The notes beneath the pieces were generated by a model. The model made no database searches. It had not been told where the DNA came from and worked only from the letters and a program-made list of their open reading frames with translations. From positions 3,472,001 to 3,536,000 of the forward strand of contig JADLSH010000279.1 of NCBI GenBank assembly GCA_016169945.1: a stretch of DNA of 64,000 bases. Reading direction: 5' to 3'. This document shows positions 1-12,200 of the stretch, in pieces (within the stretch, counting starts at the first letter, position 1; every line of letters starts with the position of its first letter). A program made the translations under genes and the position numbers. This DNA is from Trachythela sp. YZ-2020. Taxonomy: Eukaryota > Cnidaria > Anthozoa > Malacalcyonacea > Clavulariidae.

Positions 1-240
1 CATAATTAAATGGCGCCATGTAGTACAAATATCATACAATGTTCTTTTGTGAATCAAACTATATACAAGTATGCATAAAATGTGTTGAAATATTACTTAG
101 AATTTGACTTCAACGAAATCTCGATTTATGTTCTCACTAATGAACAATGCCCAAAAACTATACAGACATATAGATCTATGTAAGTCTAAACACAATATTT
201 GCCTCTAATAGCGAACTTAAAGCCTGCGATGTTTAATGAT

Positions 241-782
241 GTGAAATAGTCTGGATCTATCTCGTCCTTGGTGTGCTGTATGCAAATCAATCTTTAATGA
301 TTACAAAGATATATCAACACTGACTGTACCCTATGTGAAATAGTCTGCATCTATCTTGTCTTTTGTGTGCTGTATGTAAATCAGTCTTTAATGATTACAG
401 AGATATATCAACACTGACTGTACCCTATGTGAAATAGTCTGGATCTATCTTGTCTTTTGTGTGCTGTATGTAAATCAATCTTTAATGATTACAGAGATAT
501 ATCAACACTGACTGTACCCTATGTGAAATAGTCTGGATCTATCTTGTCTTCTGTGTGCTGTATGCAAATCAATCTTTACTGATTACAGAGATATATCAAC
601 ACTGACTGTACCCTATGTGAAATAGTCTGGATCTATCTTGTCTTTTGTGTGCTGTATGTAAATCAGTCTTTAATGATTGTAGAGATATATCAACACTGAC
701 TGTACCCTATGTGAAATAGTCTGGATCTATCTTGTCTTTTGTGTGCTGTATGTAAATCAGTCTTTAATGATTACAGAGATAT
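241..782. repeat. 94-bp tandem repeat array, left part
   Basis: Units beginning gtgaaatagtctg recur at 241, 335, 429, 523, 617 and 711, an exact 94-bp spacing with only a few substitutions between units. I see no coding potential. The same unit occurs about once in the homologous flank near 10198-10250, so this array expanded after that block was duplicated. It is cut at about 782 by an insertion and resumes at 1274. Confidence 0.92.
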
Positions 783-1273
783 CCTGTGCTTCGAGGGTTT
801 TCCCCGGGTACTCCGGTTTCCTCCCTCTAATACTAACCCTTAGGAACTAACAATGGGGCCACAGTAATTGGCTGACGCTGTTGTGGACTCCCTGCCATTG
901 AGGCGAAGTTGAATAAAAAAAATAAAAAATAAATAAAAATATCATTATAAAATAACATGTTTACTACGCGAGCTGTGATTGGTCAATACCCGTGCAGGAT
1001 GAGACAATCATGCACGGGAAATTTTAGGCGCTTCGCGGGGTTTTAAAATGTCCGTTGTTTCTTTGTAGTTATTTTATAAAATAATTACCAAATGGTTTTC
1101 AGTGCAGGATTGTGTGATCCTAACACTTGGGATGTTGCTCGACTTTCTGAAAGCTAAAAAATACTCGCCTATCGGCTCGTATTTTTTTACGCTTTCAGAA
1201 AGTCTCGCAACATCCCGCGTGTTAGGATCACGCAATCCTGCACGGAAAACCATTCGGTAATCCTTTAATACTG
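783..1273. mobile_element. Insertion splitting the 94-bp array: retroposon-like tail plus hairpin
   Basis: The left part (about 787-940) has the motif gtgcttcgagggttttcc followed by a cccgggtactccggtttcc block and ends in an A/T-rich aataaa-like tail. This is typical of LINE/SINE 3' ends, and the same block recurs at 63165-63205. The right part (about 1085-1261) is a near-perfect hairpin with arms of about 80 bases. The two parts may be separate insertions. There is no coding region. Confidence 0.65.
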
Positions 1274-1462
1274 TGTACCCTATGTGAAATAGTCTGGATC
1301 TATCTTGTCTTTTGTGTGCTGTATGTAAATCAATCTTTACTGATTACAGAGATATATCAACACTGACTGTACCCTATGTGAAATAGTCTGCATCTATCTT
1401 GTCTTTTGTGTGCTGTATGTAAATCAATCTTTACTGATTACAGAGATATATCAACACTCTAT
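1274..1462. repeat. 94-bp tandem repeat array, right part
   Basis: Two further units of the 94-bp repeat begin at 1284 and 1378, in the same orientation and nearly identical to the left part. Confidence 0.9.
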
Positions 1463-2725
1463 TACATCGGTCACTTTGATATGTTCACGACAGTTACAAC
1501 TAAATGAAAACCAAGCTTAAGTATGCAAGTAAAGGACATCACAAAGGCGAGGGCTATGACCACCACTTACTCATACCCATGTCTCTTTCTGGATCGACTT
1601 CTCAGCTCAAGAAGCCCGATTTTAGGGAGTTATTTGTAGGCGAAATGAGGTTACCAAATATAATGGTGCGTCGCATGCCACATTTCAGTCGACAGAACTA
1701 TATATATATATGTATACTTATAAAACGTAATTTACTGTAGCTAAGACGACTGTGAATGAGTCGATATCTGCAACACAATTAAATTTACCATATAGCAAGA
1801 CATGAATAATTAATAGTCTTATATCCATGCAGGCTGTACTAAATGCAACGCAATCTGATCTGGCTTAAGTATAGAATGCTTCACAAATCACAATCCTTAA
1901 ATATCTTAACCTTCTCAAACTGTATTTAATTCATAGTTTGGTTACTGTAATACAAGTTGGCATATTTTCAATACAATTATATTTCAACGAGATTGTGTTT
2001 GGCCATTGTCAAGGCTCAAAACTCTCTCCACCGCAGAGGTGCTTTGTAAGAAGTACAGTACATCTATAATGCCTTGTCATGTATAAAGACAATATTTGAA
2101 GACCATAAACATTTTCTGAGATGATTTTCAGCGAGACATTATGATTAAGCAGACGTATTTATATAAGTGCACATGTTGGTGTTTTTGACAGAGCAGACAC
2201 AGAATCATTCGCAGTTTCACTTTTGATAATATAAACATTGATATTTTGCTAGCAACGAAGCATAGATATCAAACTGTGTTCTTTTGTAAGTCATGTTAAT
2301 AATACATATTTTTAGCACAAACAAATCGGTTAATTCAAAGACAAATGGTCACATATTCTTAAATGCATAAATAGATAGATATCAAACTGTGTTTTGACGT
2401 CAACGGAAGTTCATTCAAACTATTTTCTTTGCTGACGTTTTAATTTCTTGACACAAAAGAGAGGGAAAGTTTTCAAAAAGGCAGACATTCAGATGTTAGG
2501 CTAACTCATTCACAGTTTCACTTTGATCAATAGGATTGACACATTTTGTCAGGTACAAAGCTAATAATTCGCTGTTTCCAATATCCGATCTGTTTCGATT
2601 TAAGTCTCTACAAAAATGTTAATGACACAAGCCGTAATTTTTTAATGGTAATTGCAGGGAGTACCCCTAATGTATGAATTTGATTTCTTTTTCAAATTGC
2701 ATGAGAAATACATTTATAAGGTCTT
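1463..2725. repeat. Segmentally duplicated non-coding flank
   Basis: This AT-rich stretch has no convincing gene. Segments 1-240 and about 1590-1740 match 9986-10440 almost base for base. That includes a block ending in an ttatttgtaggcgaaatgag motif, whose conceptual translation is similar in both copies but has no recognisable domain. Other phrases, such as the stretch around a gacatcaactgtgttcttttgt-type motif, recur in inverted or direct orientation near 9420-9960 and 12000-12500. Confidence 0.6.
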
Positions 2726-2814
2726 CACTGTAAAAACGAATTGGTTAAAATAGCCCATAAATTGGTTGTCTCAGAATCATCATGGGTTGTTTTAACCGAT
2801 TTGTTTTTGCAGTG
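2726..2814. mobile_element. 89-bp MITE downstream of Kelch copy 1
   Basis: Terminal inverted repeats begin CACTGTAAAAACGAATTGG and fold back on a right end of ACCGATTTGTTTTTGCAGTG. The element lies about 250 bases beyond the stop of copy 1. The same element sits at the equivalent place behind copies 2 and 3 (7332-7420 and 14581-14643), with the same adjoining bases. It was therefore present before the gene was duplicated. Confidence 0.8.
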
Positions 2815-3059
2815 ATATCATGTAGAGTCAATAAAAGACCAAAACATTTTCTGAGATGATTTTCAGCGATACATTATTATTAAGGATTAAATGACATTAT
2901 TACAATTAATGGCTCATATACAATATTTACATTGATTAATTACCTTACTTATAGTATAATATACATTATAAATTGTACAAATTGATATGAAAACTGATTT
3001 ACTAAAATCATGCTATTAGTTAATCAGATTTTTGTTCCTAAAGTTCAATTGAATATATT

Positions 3060-4692
3060 CTAAGAAATTGGTTTGAGAACTGCAGTTGGGGCACTTCGTT
3101 TTGTTGTCATTGGCGACAGTTCTCTCCATACATTGGTACTTAAGTCTAAGCACTCGACTGAATTAAGATATGTTTTAGTTTGATAATCATAGCCACCCAT
3201 GACAATGATAACATTGCCAGTGATAACTGCTGCACTTCCTGATCTTTTATGATTAAGGCAAGGTAGCATTTTAATTTTTCCTGTTTTCACTTCGTACATG
3301 AATACTGTGTTTAATGTTTGAGCTTTCTCATTAACGCCTCCGATCAAAATTACATTACCTTTATAACTAACAGTAGCCATCTCAGAGATAGGAGAAGGCA
3401 ATGGCGGTAAGGTTTTACATTCGTTATTGTTAATGTCGTATACATATACGGTGTTTTTAGCGTCCTTGGCGTATCTTGATGTCTTTCCGCCAGCAACCAC
3501 AACCTGGTTGTCAATAATCTGACAACCATGGGCACCTCTTCCTCCTGGCATCTGGGTCAATAATTTTTTGGCGTACGGAGGAGTTAGTTCAATTTCATAA
3601 ATCCCATCTGAAACGTTGTCACCGTCAACTCCACCAGTTAAAATCGCGGTATTTTCACGACAAATAATTCCGTGTGTGTTACACTTGATTGGCATCTTGA
3701 CACGAGACTCGATCCATTCTTTATTGTCCTCGCCGACATTCAAGCTTTCAATACTGTCAGTATTCTCGGTCCCATTCCATCCGCCAGTTACATAGATTTG
3801 ACCCTGGTGAACAAATGCAGAAGGAGCTGATCGCACGTGTTTCATTGCTGGTTCTAGTGTCCAGGTATTCTCAGGCCAGCTGTACGACTCTACGGAATTT
3901 CAGGCTAAATTCATAATCCCGCCCTCCACAGACGTAAATCTTTCTTTTGCCGGTGAACCACTCATTTCTCTCGGTCGCTTCCTTTGCAATACATTTCATT
4001 TCTGCTCTCATGTTATTCATTTCATATCCCATCTCCTCGTTTCTGCGGCGTAGATCATCGATAACATCATTTTGTCTGGCACCATCGACCATCAGCTTCC
4101 GAATAAAGTCCTCTTGAGTCAGCTCTTTATCCTTGACTTCCTTCATATCTTTCTCCATCTTTCTCGCGAAATCGTCCATTTCTTTCCTGATGAAACAGGG
4201 ATGGGCACGACTTGACTTGCGTAACACTTGTTGCTTACATTCGTCACAAACAATCATACGAAAACGACAAAGTTCATTCTCATGTCGTTCTTGCTCGTGT
4301 CGGTTGATGACTTCAGAACAGCCCGTGTTTGTACAACGTGTTGGTGAATAGCCACATCTCTCGACATGCCGATCGAGAAATTCAAGCTCGATCAACTCTT
4401 GACAACCACGGCTTGCGTTATCACACCGAATCTTGAGACGCTCCAACGTTTGCGTCAAAAATCTCGGTGGTTTAGTCAAAGTTTCTTCCGTCAGATGCTG
4501 TTGGCACGTTGGACAGGTTTCGGAGTTTTCGTGCAAGTGCTTTCGAATACACGAGCCACAGAAGTGATGTTCATTCGGGCATTGTACTGCATCTTTTATT
4601 ACCTTGAAGCAAATAGGGCACAGTAGTCTAATATCGACTTTGTTTTCAAACCTTTCTTCTTCGTATCCGCCAAAGGAATTTCTCCTCGCCAT
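3060..4692 (-). pseudogene. RING-TRAF zinc finger-Kelch gene, copy 1, frameshifted
   Basis: Read on the minus strand, 4692-3871 encodes the RING, TRAF-type zinc fingers and coiled coil, almost identical to copy 2. It ends in the wrong frame after the first Kelch blade starts (KIYVCGGRD). The rest of the propeller continues in another frame to the stop at 3060. Against copy 2, the stretch between the gactctacggaatt and atcccgcc anchors (3886-3918) is one base longer, which explains the break. Everything downstream is open, so the lesion is young or a sequencing indel. An internal Met at 3845 could start a 261-residue Kelch-only protein. There are no introns. The coding region lies 4545 bp from copy 2, same strand. 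If intact it would be a predicted ubiquitin ligase with a Kelch substrate receptor. Confidence 0.8.
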
Positions 4693-5017
4693 TTCTCTTC
4701 GAAACAGATTGGCGAAAACGTTCGCTTTTCGATAAGTATACTTTTGATATTTTTGCTTGAAAGACAGATTTTAACAACCTTGTCTTAGAGCTTCCTTGTT
4801 CGTAATGAAAACAATACTCAGATGACGTGCGTTATATCATAAGACCACCTCAGATACAGTAGTATCGATTTCAAACGGCACTTTCTAAAACGCGGAATGG
4901 ACAACCTGGAACATCTGCATGAATATTATTATGGAACATCTCATCAAACGGGATTTTTGCTTGATTTATTATTCTTTGTGTTTGTTTGCTTTCAAATCGC
5001 AGTATTAAGTATATAGG

Positions 5018-5773
5018 CTGTATTCTGTGACCCAAAAAGTCGCTTAGAAAACAATTTTTGCTGCCCCCACTCCCATTTGCATGGACACAACTTTAATTTC
5101 TATAGATTTTTATACCCTACGTAAGAATTCAGTTGTTGTCATGCGTGCAAACCCTGGAATTTATTTGTATTTTAGGTACGATCAAACATCAATAATTTTC
5201 ACTCTTCTGAAATTCATAACACTGCACAGTTGTTATACGAGTCTTGTAGGCTAAAGAATAATTTCAATAACGACAATACGAAATAACTTCAAATAGACTG
5301 CATTCCAAGAAAATTGGGCACACTCACATTGCAGTACTAAAATGTTATACATCATTTTCTGTGATAAATATACAAAACATTTAGCTAAAACAAGTGAGAA
5401 TCTTCAAAAATCTTTTATCAAAAGAGAGTCTGACAGTTGCGCTTTCGTATTGAAATTATTCTTCAGCCTAAAAAGACTGTCTTGAACAGTACAACAACTG
5501 TATATAACATGAAGTTCCTTGACGAACTAACTTGGGGGGATTTGAATCAATGATTTGCATTTCAAAAGAATGAAGATTATTGATGTTTTATCGTACAAAA
5601 AATACAAAGAAACTGCTAGTTTGAACGCGTGACAACAAATGAATTCTCATTCAGCGTATCAGTAAAAATCTATACAATCATATAATGTTGCAAATTTTAT
5701 AAAGCCGTGTCGAAGAGCGCTGTGAGGGGCAGCCAAAATTGTCTCTAAGCGACTTTTTGGTCACAGAATACGG
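5018..5773. mobile_element. Foldback/MITE element, about 756 bp
   Basis: The left end (TGTATTCTGTGACC followed by an aaaagtcgcttag stretch) is the inverted complement of the right end near 5725-5773. Inner blocks around 5220-5290 and 5440-5520 also pair, so almost the whole element is one large imperfect palindrome. It has no open frame of interest. I could not settle a target duplication. It sits in the flank between Kelch copies 1 and 2. Confidence 0.75.
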
Positions 5774-7331
5774 ACTATATATTTAAAATATAGTGCAATT
5801 GAAAAGCAAGCAAACAAAAAGAATGATAAATATCAAGCAAATCAACTGCGTGAAAATCAGATTTATGAGATGTTCCAGATATTCCAGATGTTCCATTCCG
5901 CGTTTTATACAACGCCGAGGCAATGCCTGTCAAAACAGATCATTCTATTTACCGCGACTAAACTTTAATTAACTAAAAGTATGCATAAAATGTGGTTTAA
6001 AAATTACTTGGAATTTCAATTCCAGGAATATCGCTATACGTTTCACACTTAAAGTAAAAATATAAGTCTAAAAATTTCTTTGCTAATGAGTAATGTTCCA
6101 ATTTCTTGGCCCTAGAGAGTGTTAACTACAAGGCAAATGTAAGGCTAATTTCGCGTTCGCAGTTTCACTTTTGAGTTATGAAAATAGACATTGACCTTCA
6201 TTGACATATTTTGTCAGAGATATGATGAAATGGCGCCATTAAGTATACACTATTGATATCAAACTGTGTTCAATACATCATCACTTGAGTGCTGCAACCA
6301 AATTTTACTTGAAAAAATATGCATAAAATGAGCTTAATATAATATTACTTGGAAATTCTGTTCTGGGAAGCTTATTAAACTATTAATACAATTTCGTCCT
6401 TCTCAAACCATGTTCAGGGACGCCGGATAAGGGGGCGCGGGGGCAAGCGCCCCTCCTGCCCTTTCCTAAGGGGGCAAGGGGGCAAAAATGCCCTTTTAAT
6501 ATACATCAGAGAAAATTTTACTTTGACAAATTAAGTTAACAACGCTTAATATGATACAAGGGAAATACTGTGTTTAATTCTTGATAACGCTAGTCAATAT
6601 GTTTTGATAAAAGAAAGAAACTAAGTCTGCGATATAAATCATCAAGACAGCAAATCTTACAAGAAATCTGTATTCTGTACTTCACGGCCATTGTGTTCAG
6701 GTTATTCGAGACTGTCTTAATATCATGAACTTTGATATAACATTTATAGACTATAGTTTTATATAGATACGTTTTATGTAGATAGCTTTATATATAGAAC
6801 GGTAGGATCCAAAAAACCGATACTCTATACACATGATATAGAAATTACACAGAAATTATAGTCATTCGTTCACAGTTTCACTTTGATAAATACAATTAAC
6901 ACATTTTGTTAGAAACAGGGTTCCAGGACTTTCCAGGACGTTTTTGAAACAAGACAAAAATACTTTTTCGAAAACGTCGACAATATATTGCATTTTTACA
7001 TTATTTAGATAAACTTACATATTTAACACAAGTTCAGTTTTCAAGAGTTTTCCAGGAGTTATAGTTTGAAATTTAAGGACTTTTCCAGGAGTTTCCAGGA
7101 AAAGAAAAATCCATGCAGGACTTTCCAGGATTTCCAGGGGCCGTACGAACCCTGTAGAAAGTTAACTCATTCGCTGTTTCTATCAGGCATTAAATATCCT
7201 AATTGATCCAGCTTAAGGCCTCTACAAAACTGTAAACACAAGGCGTATTTTTATAATGGCAATTGAACAGAGTGCCCACATGTGTGAATTCTTTTCTTTC
7301 AAATTGAGAAGTACATTTATAATGCCTTAAA
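5774..7331. repeat. Duplicated non-coding flank between Kelch copies 1 and 2
   Basis: This AT-rich stretch has no gene. It shares many short blocks with 2200-2700, 9420-9960 and 12000-12560, such as the cttggaaattctgttctggg and acattttgtcag phrases, consistent with repeated block copying. A G-rich patch lies at 6420-6480 and a separate transposon at 6916-7154. Confidence 0.5.
6916..7154. mobile_element. CAGGGTTC...GAACCCTG inverted-repeat element
   Basis: The ends are CAGGGTTCC and CGAACCCTG, and the interior is rich in ttccagga words. TAGAAA flanks both sides (6910-6915 and 7155-7160), suggesting a 6-bp target duplication. Relatives with the same ends are at 39853-40229 and 59310-59617. It is non-autonomous, with no transposase. 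Confidence 0.7.
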
Positions 7332-7420
7332 CACTGTAAAAACAAATTGGTTAAAATAGCCCATAAATTGGTTGTCTCAGATTCATTATGGGTTGTTATA
7401 ACAAATTTGTTTTCACAGTG
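7332..7420. mobile_element. 89-bp MITE downstream of Kelch copy 2
   Basis: It has the same length and ends as 2726-2814, beginning CACTGTAAAAACAAATTGG and ending TTGTTTTCACAGTG. It lies about 190 bases beyond the stop of copy 2. The adjoining gatgtcatgta bases match the other copies. Confidence 0.8.
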
Positions 7421-7611
7421 ATGTCATGTAAAGACAATAAAAGACCAAAACATTTTCTGAGATGATTTTCAGCGATACATTATTATTAAGGATTATATGA
7501 CATTATTACAATTAATGGCTCATAAATTGTACAAATTGATACGAAAGCTAATTTACTAAATCATGCTATTACTTAATCAGTTTTTGTCCCTGAAGTTCAA
7601 TTGAATATATT

Positions 7612-9237
7612 CTAATAAATTGGTTTAAGAACTGCGGTTGCATGACTTCGTTTACTTGTCATTGGCGACAGTTCTCTCCATACATTGGTATTTAAGTCTA
7701 AGCACTCGACTGAATTAAGATATGTTTTAGTTTCATGAACATAACCACCCATGACAATGATAACATTGCCAGTGATAACTGCTGCACTTCCTGATCTTTT
7801 ATGATTAAGGCAAGGTAGCATTTTAATTTTTCCTGTTTTCACTTCGTACATGAATACTGTGTTTAATGTTTCAGCTTTCTCATTAACGCCCCCGATCAAA
7901 ATTACATTACCTTTATAACTAACAGTAGCCATCTCAGAAATAGGAGAAGGCAGTGGCGGTAAGGTTTTACATTCGTTATTGTTAATGTCGTATACATATA
8001 CGGTGTTTTTAGCGTCCTTGAAGTAGTTTGATGTACTTCCGCCAGCAACCACAACCTGGTTGTCAATAATCTGACAACCATGGTCACATCGTGGCTCTGG
8101 CATCTGGGTCAACAATTTCGTGCAAAATGGAGGAGTTAGTTTAATTTCATAAATCCCATCTGAAACGTTGTCACCGTCAGTTATTCCACCAGTTAAAATT
8201 GCACTAGTTTCATCACAAATCATTGTGTGTGCTCGACACTTGATTGGCATCTTGACACGAGACTCGATCCATTCTTTATTGTCCTCGCCGACATTCAAGC
8301 TTTCGATACTGTCAGTATTCTCGGTCCCATTCCATCCGCCAGTTACATAGATTTGACCCTGGTGAACAAATGCAGAAGGAGCTGATCGCACGTGTTTCAT
8401 TGCTGGTTCTAGTGTCCAGGTATTCTCAGGCCAGCTGTATGACTCTACGGAATTAAAGCGAGTTTTACTATCCCGCCCTCCACACACGTAAATTTTTTGT
8501 CTGCCATTGAACAGGTCATTTCTCTCGGTCGCTTCCTTTGCAATACATTCCATTTCTGCTCTCATGTTATTCATTTCATATCCCATCTCCTCGTTTCTGC
8601 GGCGTAAATCGTCGATAACTTCATTTTGTCTGGCAACATCGACCATCAGCTTCCGAATAAACTCGTCTTGAGTCAGCTCTTTATCCTTGACTTCCTTCAT
8701 ATCTTTGACCAAATCGTCCATTTCTTTCCTGATGAAACAGGGATGGGCACGACTGGACTTGCGTAACACTTGTTGCTTACATTCGTCACAAACAATCATC
8801 ATACGAAAACGACAAAGTTCATTCTCATGTCGTTCTTGCTCGTGTCGGTTGATGACTTCAGAACAGCCCGTGTTTGTACAACGTGTTGGCGAATAGCCAC
8901 ATCTCTCGACATGCCGATCGAGAAATTCAAGCTCGATCAACTCTTGACAACCACGGCTTGCGTGATCACACCGAATCTTGAGACGCTCCAACGTTTGCGT
9001 CAAAAATCTCGGTGGTTTAGTCAAAGTTTCTTCCGTCAGATGCTGTTGGCACGTTGGACAGGTTTCGGAGTTTTCGTGCAAGTGCTTTCGAATACACGAG
9101 CCACAGAAGTGATGTTCATTCGGGCATTGTACTGCATCTTTTATTACCTTGAAGCAAATAGGGCACAGTAGTCTAATATCGACTTTGTTTTCAAACCTTT
9201 CTTCTTCGTACCCGCCAAAGGAATTTCTCCTCGCCAT
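7612..9237 (-). CDS. RING-TRAF zinc finger-Kelch protein, copy 2 (intact)
   Basis: This is a single-exon gene for 541 residues starting MARRNSFGG. The RING (C3HC4) uses Cys25, Cys28, Cys38, His42, Cys45, Cys48, Cys60 and Cys63. Three TRAF-type zinc fingers follow: Cys90/Cys97/His109/Cys113, Cys120/Cys125/His137/Cys142 and Cys150/Cys153/His165/Cys167. A charged coiled coil spans about 172-245. Six Kelch repeats (about 248-541) carry the hallmark GG doublets: IYVCGG, IYVTGG, AILTGG, VVVAGG, VILIGG, VIVMGG-like. The architecture predicts a RING E3 ubiquitin ligase that recognises its target with the propeller, probably in the cytoplasm. I do not know a named vertebrate orthologue. The lack of introns suggests retroposition before the local duplications. 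Residues differing from copies 1 and 3 cluster on propeller loops. Confidence 0.9.
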   Translation of the reverse strand: MARRNSFGGYEEERFENKVDIRLLCPICFKVIKDAVQCPNEHHFCGSCIRKHLHENSETCPTCQQHLTEETLTKPPRFLTQTLERLKIRCDHASRGCQELIELEFLDRHVERCGYSPTRCTNTGCSEVINRHEQERHENELCRFRMMIVCDECKQQVLRKSSRAHPCFIRKEMDDLVKDMKEVKDKELTQDEFIRKLMVDVARQNEVIDDLRRRNEEMGYEMNNMRAEMECIAKEATERNDLFNGRQKIYVCGGRDSKTRFNSVESYSWPENTWTLEPAMKHVRSAPSAFVHQGQIYVTGGWNGTENTDSIESLNVGEDNKEWIESRVKMPIKCRAHTMICDETSAILTGGITDGDNVSDGIYEIKLTPPFCTKLLTQMPEPRCDHGCQIIDNQVVVAGGSTSNYFKDAKNTVYVYDINNNECKTLPPLPSPISEMATVSYKGNVILIGGVNEKAETLNTVFMYEVKTGKIKMLPCLNHKRSGSAAVITGNVIIVMGGYVHETKTYLNSVECLDLNTNVWRELSPMTSKRSHATAVLKPIY

Positions 9238-12200
9238 TTCTCTTCGAAACAGACTGGAGAAATCGTTCGCTTTTCTAAGACTTAAGTATACTGTTTATAT
9301 TTTTGTTTGAAAGACAGATTGTAAAGACCTTGTCTTTGAGTTTTCTTGTTCGTAATGAAAAAAAATAGTCGATTGATGTGCCGTTATATCATAAGACCAC
9401 CTCAGGTAATACCGATATCAAACTGTGTTCTTTTGTGAGTCATGACAGATCATTTTAGCGCGACCAAACTTTAATTAACGAAAAGCATTTATACAATGTG
9501 TTTAAATAGTACCTAGAAACTGCAATTCGAGGAATACCGCTATTTGTTTCAAGTAAAAATATGTCTAAAAACTATTTTCTGTTGATTACGTTAAGCAAAT
9601 GTATGGCTCATTTCGTTAGCAGTTTCATTTCTGATGATAAACATTGATATTCTGTTAGATAGATCATTAAACGGTGCCATCAAAGATAGCTATCAAACTG
9701 TGTTCTTTTGTGAGTTATAATACATCATTTTAGCGCAGCCACCAAGGTTTAATTAAAGAAAATTATGCATAAAAGGTGTTTAAATATTACTTGGAAATTC
9801 TGTTCTGGGAAGCTTGTTATATTAATGCACTTTCATTTTCTTAAACTATGTTCTAGCTTTTAAACAGGTATATGCATATAGTATTAGTCATACAACTTTT
9901 CTACCAAATGTTGGTGTTTTTGACAAAGCAGACACTAAATCATTCATAGTTTCACTTCTGATAATAAACATTGTCACATATTTTTAGATACATAATTAAA
10001 TGGCGCCATGTAGTATACAGATATCATGTGTTGAAATATTACTTGGAACTTAAATCCAACGAAATCTCGATTTATTTCAATTTTCAACAATGGTTTCAGT
10101 CTAAAAACTATACAGATATATACCTAGATGTAAGACAATCACAATATTTGTCTTCAATAGCAAGCTTATATATAAAGCCTGTGATGCATGTTCAATGATA
10201 TGAAATAGTCTGGATCAATATCTCGTCTTATGTGGGCTGTATGCAAATCAATCAAAGGGCATCGCAAAGCCAAGCACTGTGGATCGAATTCTCAGCTCGA
10301 GAAGCCCGATTTTAGGGAGTTATTTGTAGGCGAAATGAGGTTACCAAAAATAATGGTGCGTCGCATGACAAACCTCAGTCTATACAGAACTATATATATG
10401 TATACTTATATATTCATATAATACGTATTTACTGCAGTGATTAATGATATAGAAATGATTAATGGTATTATCAGTTATATCAGAGCTATTGCAATGGATA
10501 TCAAATTCAGAGCTATTGGACATCAAATTCAGAGCTATTGGACATCAAATTCAGAGCTATTGGACATCAAATTCGGAAGTAAACTAGTGATCCAAGGATA
10601 GTGCAAAGTTTTAAAAGACAAACGCTGTTACATGGTTTATAGTGCGTACGTAATTGTTGTGCATCCATGTTGTGTTGTGTTGATATTTGCATATTACGTA
10701 TTTACGCGCGCAATTTTATTTGGCAATTATTTATAGCTTTACTATTTTTATTTGGCATTGAAAATTGATGAAATGTGACAAGCTTTTGAAAAGCTAGCAT
10801 GCCAGTTTTTCAACAAGTACACTTGTCAATGAAAAGCTTGTCACATTTCATCATTTGTAATTCTAAATTCGCGATGAGTTGAGCTATAAGATAACTTGAA
10901 AGTGCTTAAAAAAGTTTCAACCCCAAAGTTTAACAGATACTGTATTAATAGAGAATCTTCGCAAACACACCCCCGGAAAGTTTACACTATGATGTATCTA
11001 TCTATGTATGTATATATGTATCTATGTATGTATCGCTCGTGTGAATTTTCGCCCCTCATCACAATACTGCAAAGTTAAAAACTTTGCACTAAAAACAAAG
11101 TTTTCGACGAATTGCTTCAAAATGTTTTCACAGGTGAAAAGCAAACTCAGGAAGTGGAAAGCAATGCATGGCAGCGGCCAGACGACCAATCAGAATAGTA
11201 TACGGAACATATTTATGGGACAAAGTTTGATTCACAATAGAACACTGTCAATGTTTATTATCAGAAGTGCATGAAACTGTGAGTGATTTTGTGTCTGCTC
11301 TGTCAAAAACACGAACACTTGGCGTTTACTTTAATACTATATACTTGCTTAAAAGTTAGAGAGATGGAATTAAATTGAATAAGAGGGATGAAATTGTATT
11401 AATATAACTATAGCTTCCCAGAACAGAATTTCCAAGTAATATTTAAACATATTTTTATGCAAAATACTACGATTTTTCTCGGCATCTCGTTCGATGGGAA
11501 TAATAGTTAATGGTGTTTGTGCATGGATCATGGATGGAATATTCGAACGAAAATTTATATACATTTTTAGACCTAGCCAGGAGCAGTTGCGAAAAATGCA
11601 ACTTTATAGACCCTCTGGCAGGAATTGAATCTGCAGCCCTGCGATTCCGGTGAAGCGCTCTAACCAACTGAGCTACTGCAGAGTCCAGTTGATGAGCATT
11701 AACCGCAAGTTCGTGTATATGGGAGGGATGCCAGTGTATGGTATATGGGTGAATACTAAGATTTTTCTTGGCATCTCGTTCGATGGGAATAATAATATTG
11801 TTGATGGTGTTTGTGGATGGAATATTCGAACGAAAATTTATATACAATATTCGAACATGGAATATTCGAACGAACATATTATATTAAATAATAATATGTA
11901 TATAAATTTTCGTTCGAATATTCCATCTACAAACACCATCAAATATTTTTATGTATACTTTTCTTTAATGAAACCTTGGTGGCAGCGCTAAAATGATGTA
12001 TTATAGGACTTACACAAAAGAACACAGTTTGATATCTATGTTTCGTTGCGTGATTTAATCATCTTGCTAACAAATGATTAATGTTTATTATCAGAAGTGA
12101 AACTGTGAATGATTTAGCGTCTGCTCTGTCAAAAACACCAGCATTTGGCGTTTATTTCAATACTATATAATTATACCTCTTTAAAAGTTAGAAATATATT

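Noticed and set aside
241..782. CRISPR-like array of regularly spaced repeats
   Set aside because: The whole 94-bp unit repeats, with no unique spacers, and the genome is eukaryotic.
1504..1740. 78-codon frame whose second half is conserved at 10284-10370
   Set aside because: Conservation is explained by the segmental duplication of surrounding non-coding DNA, and the frames have different starts and ends.
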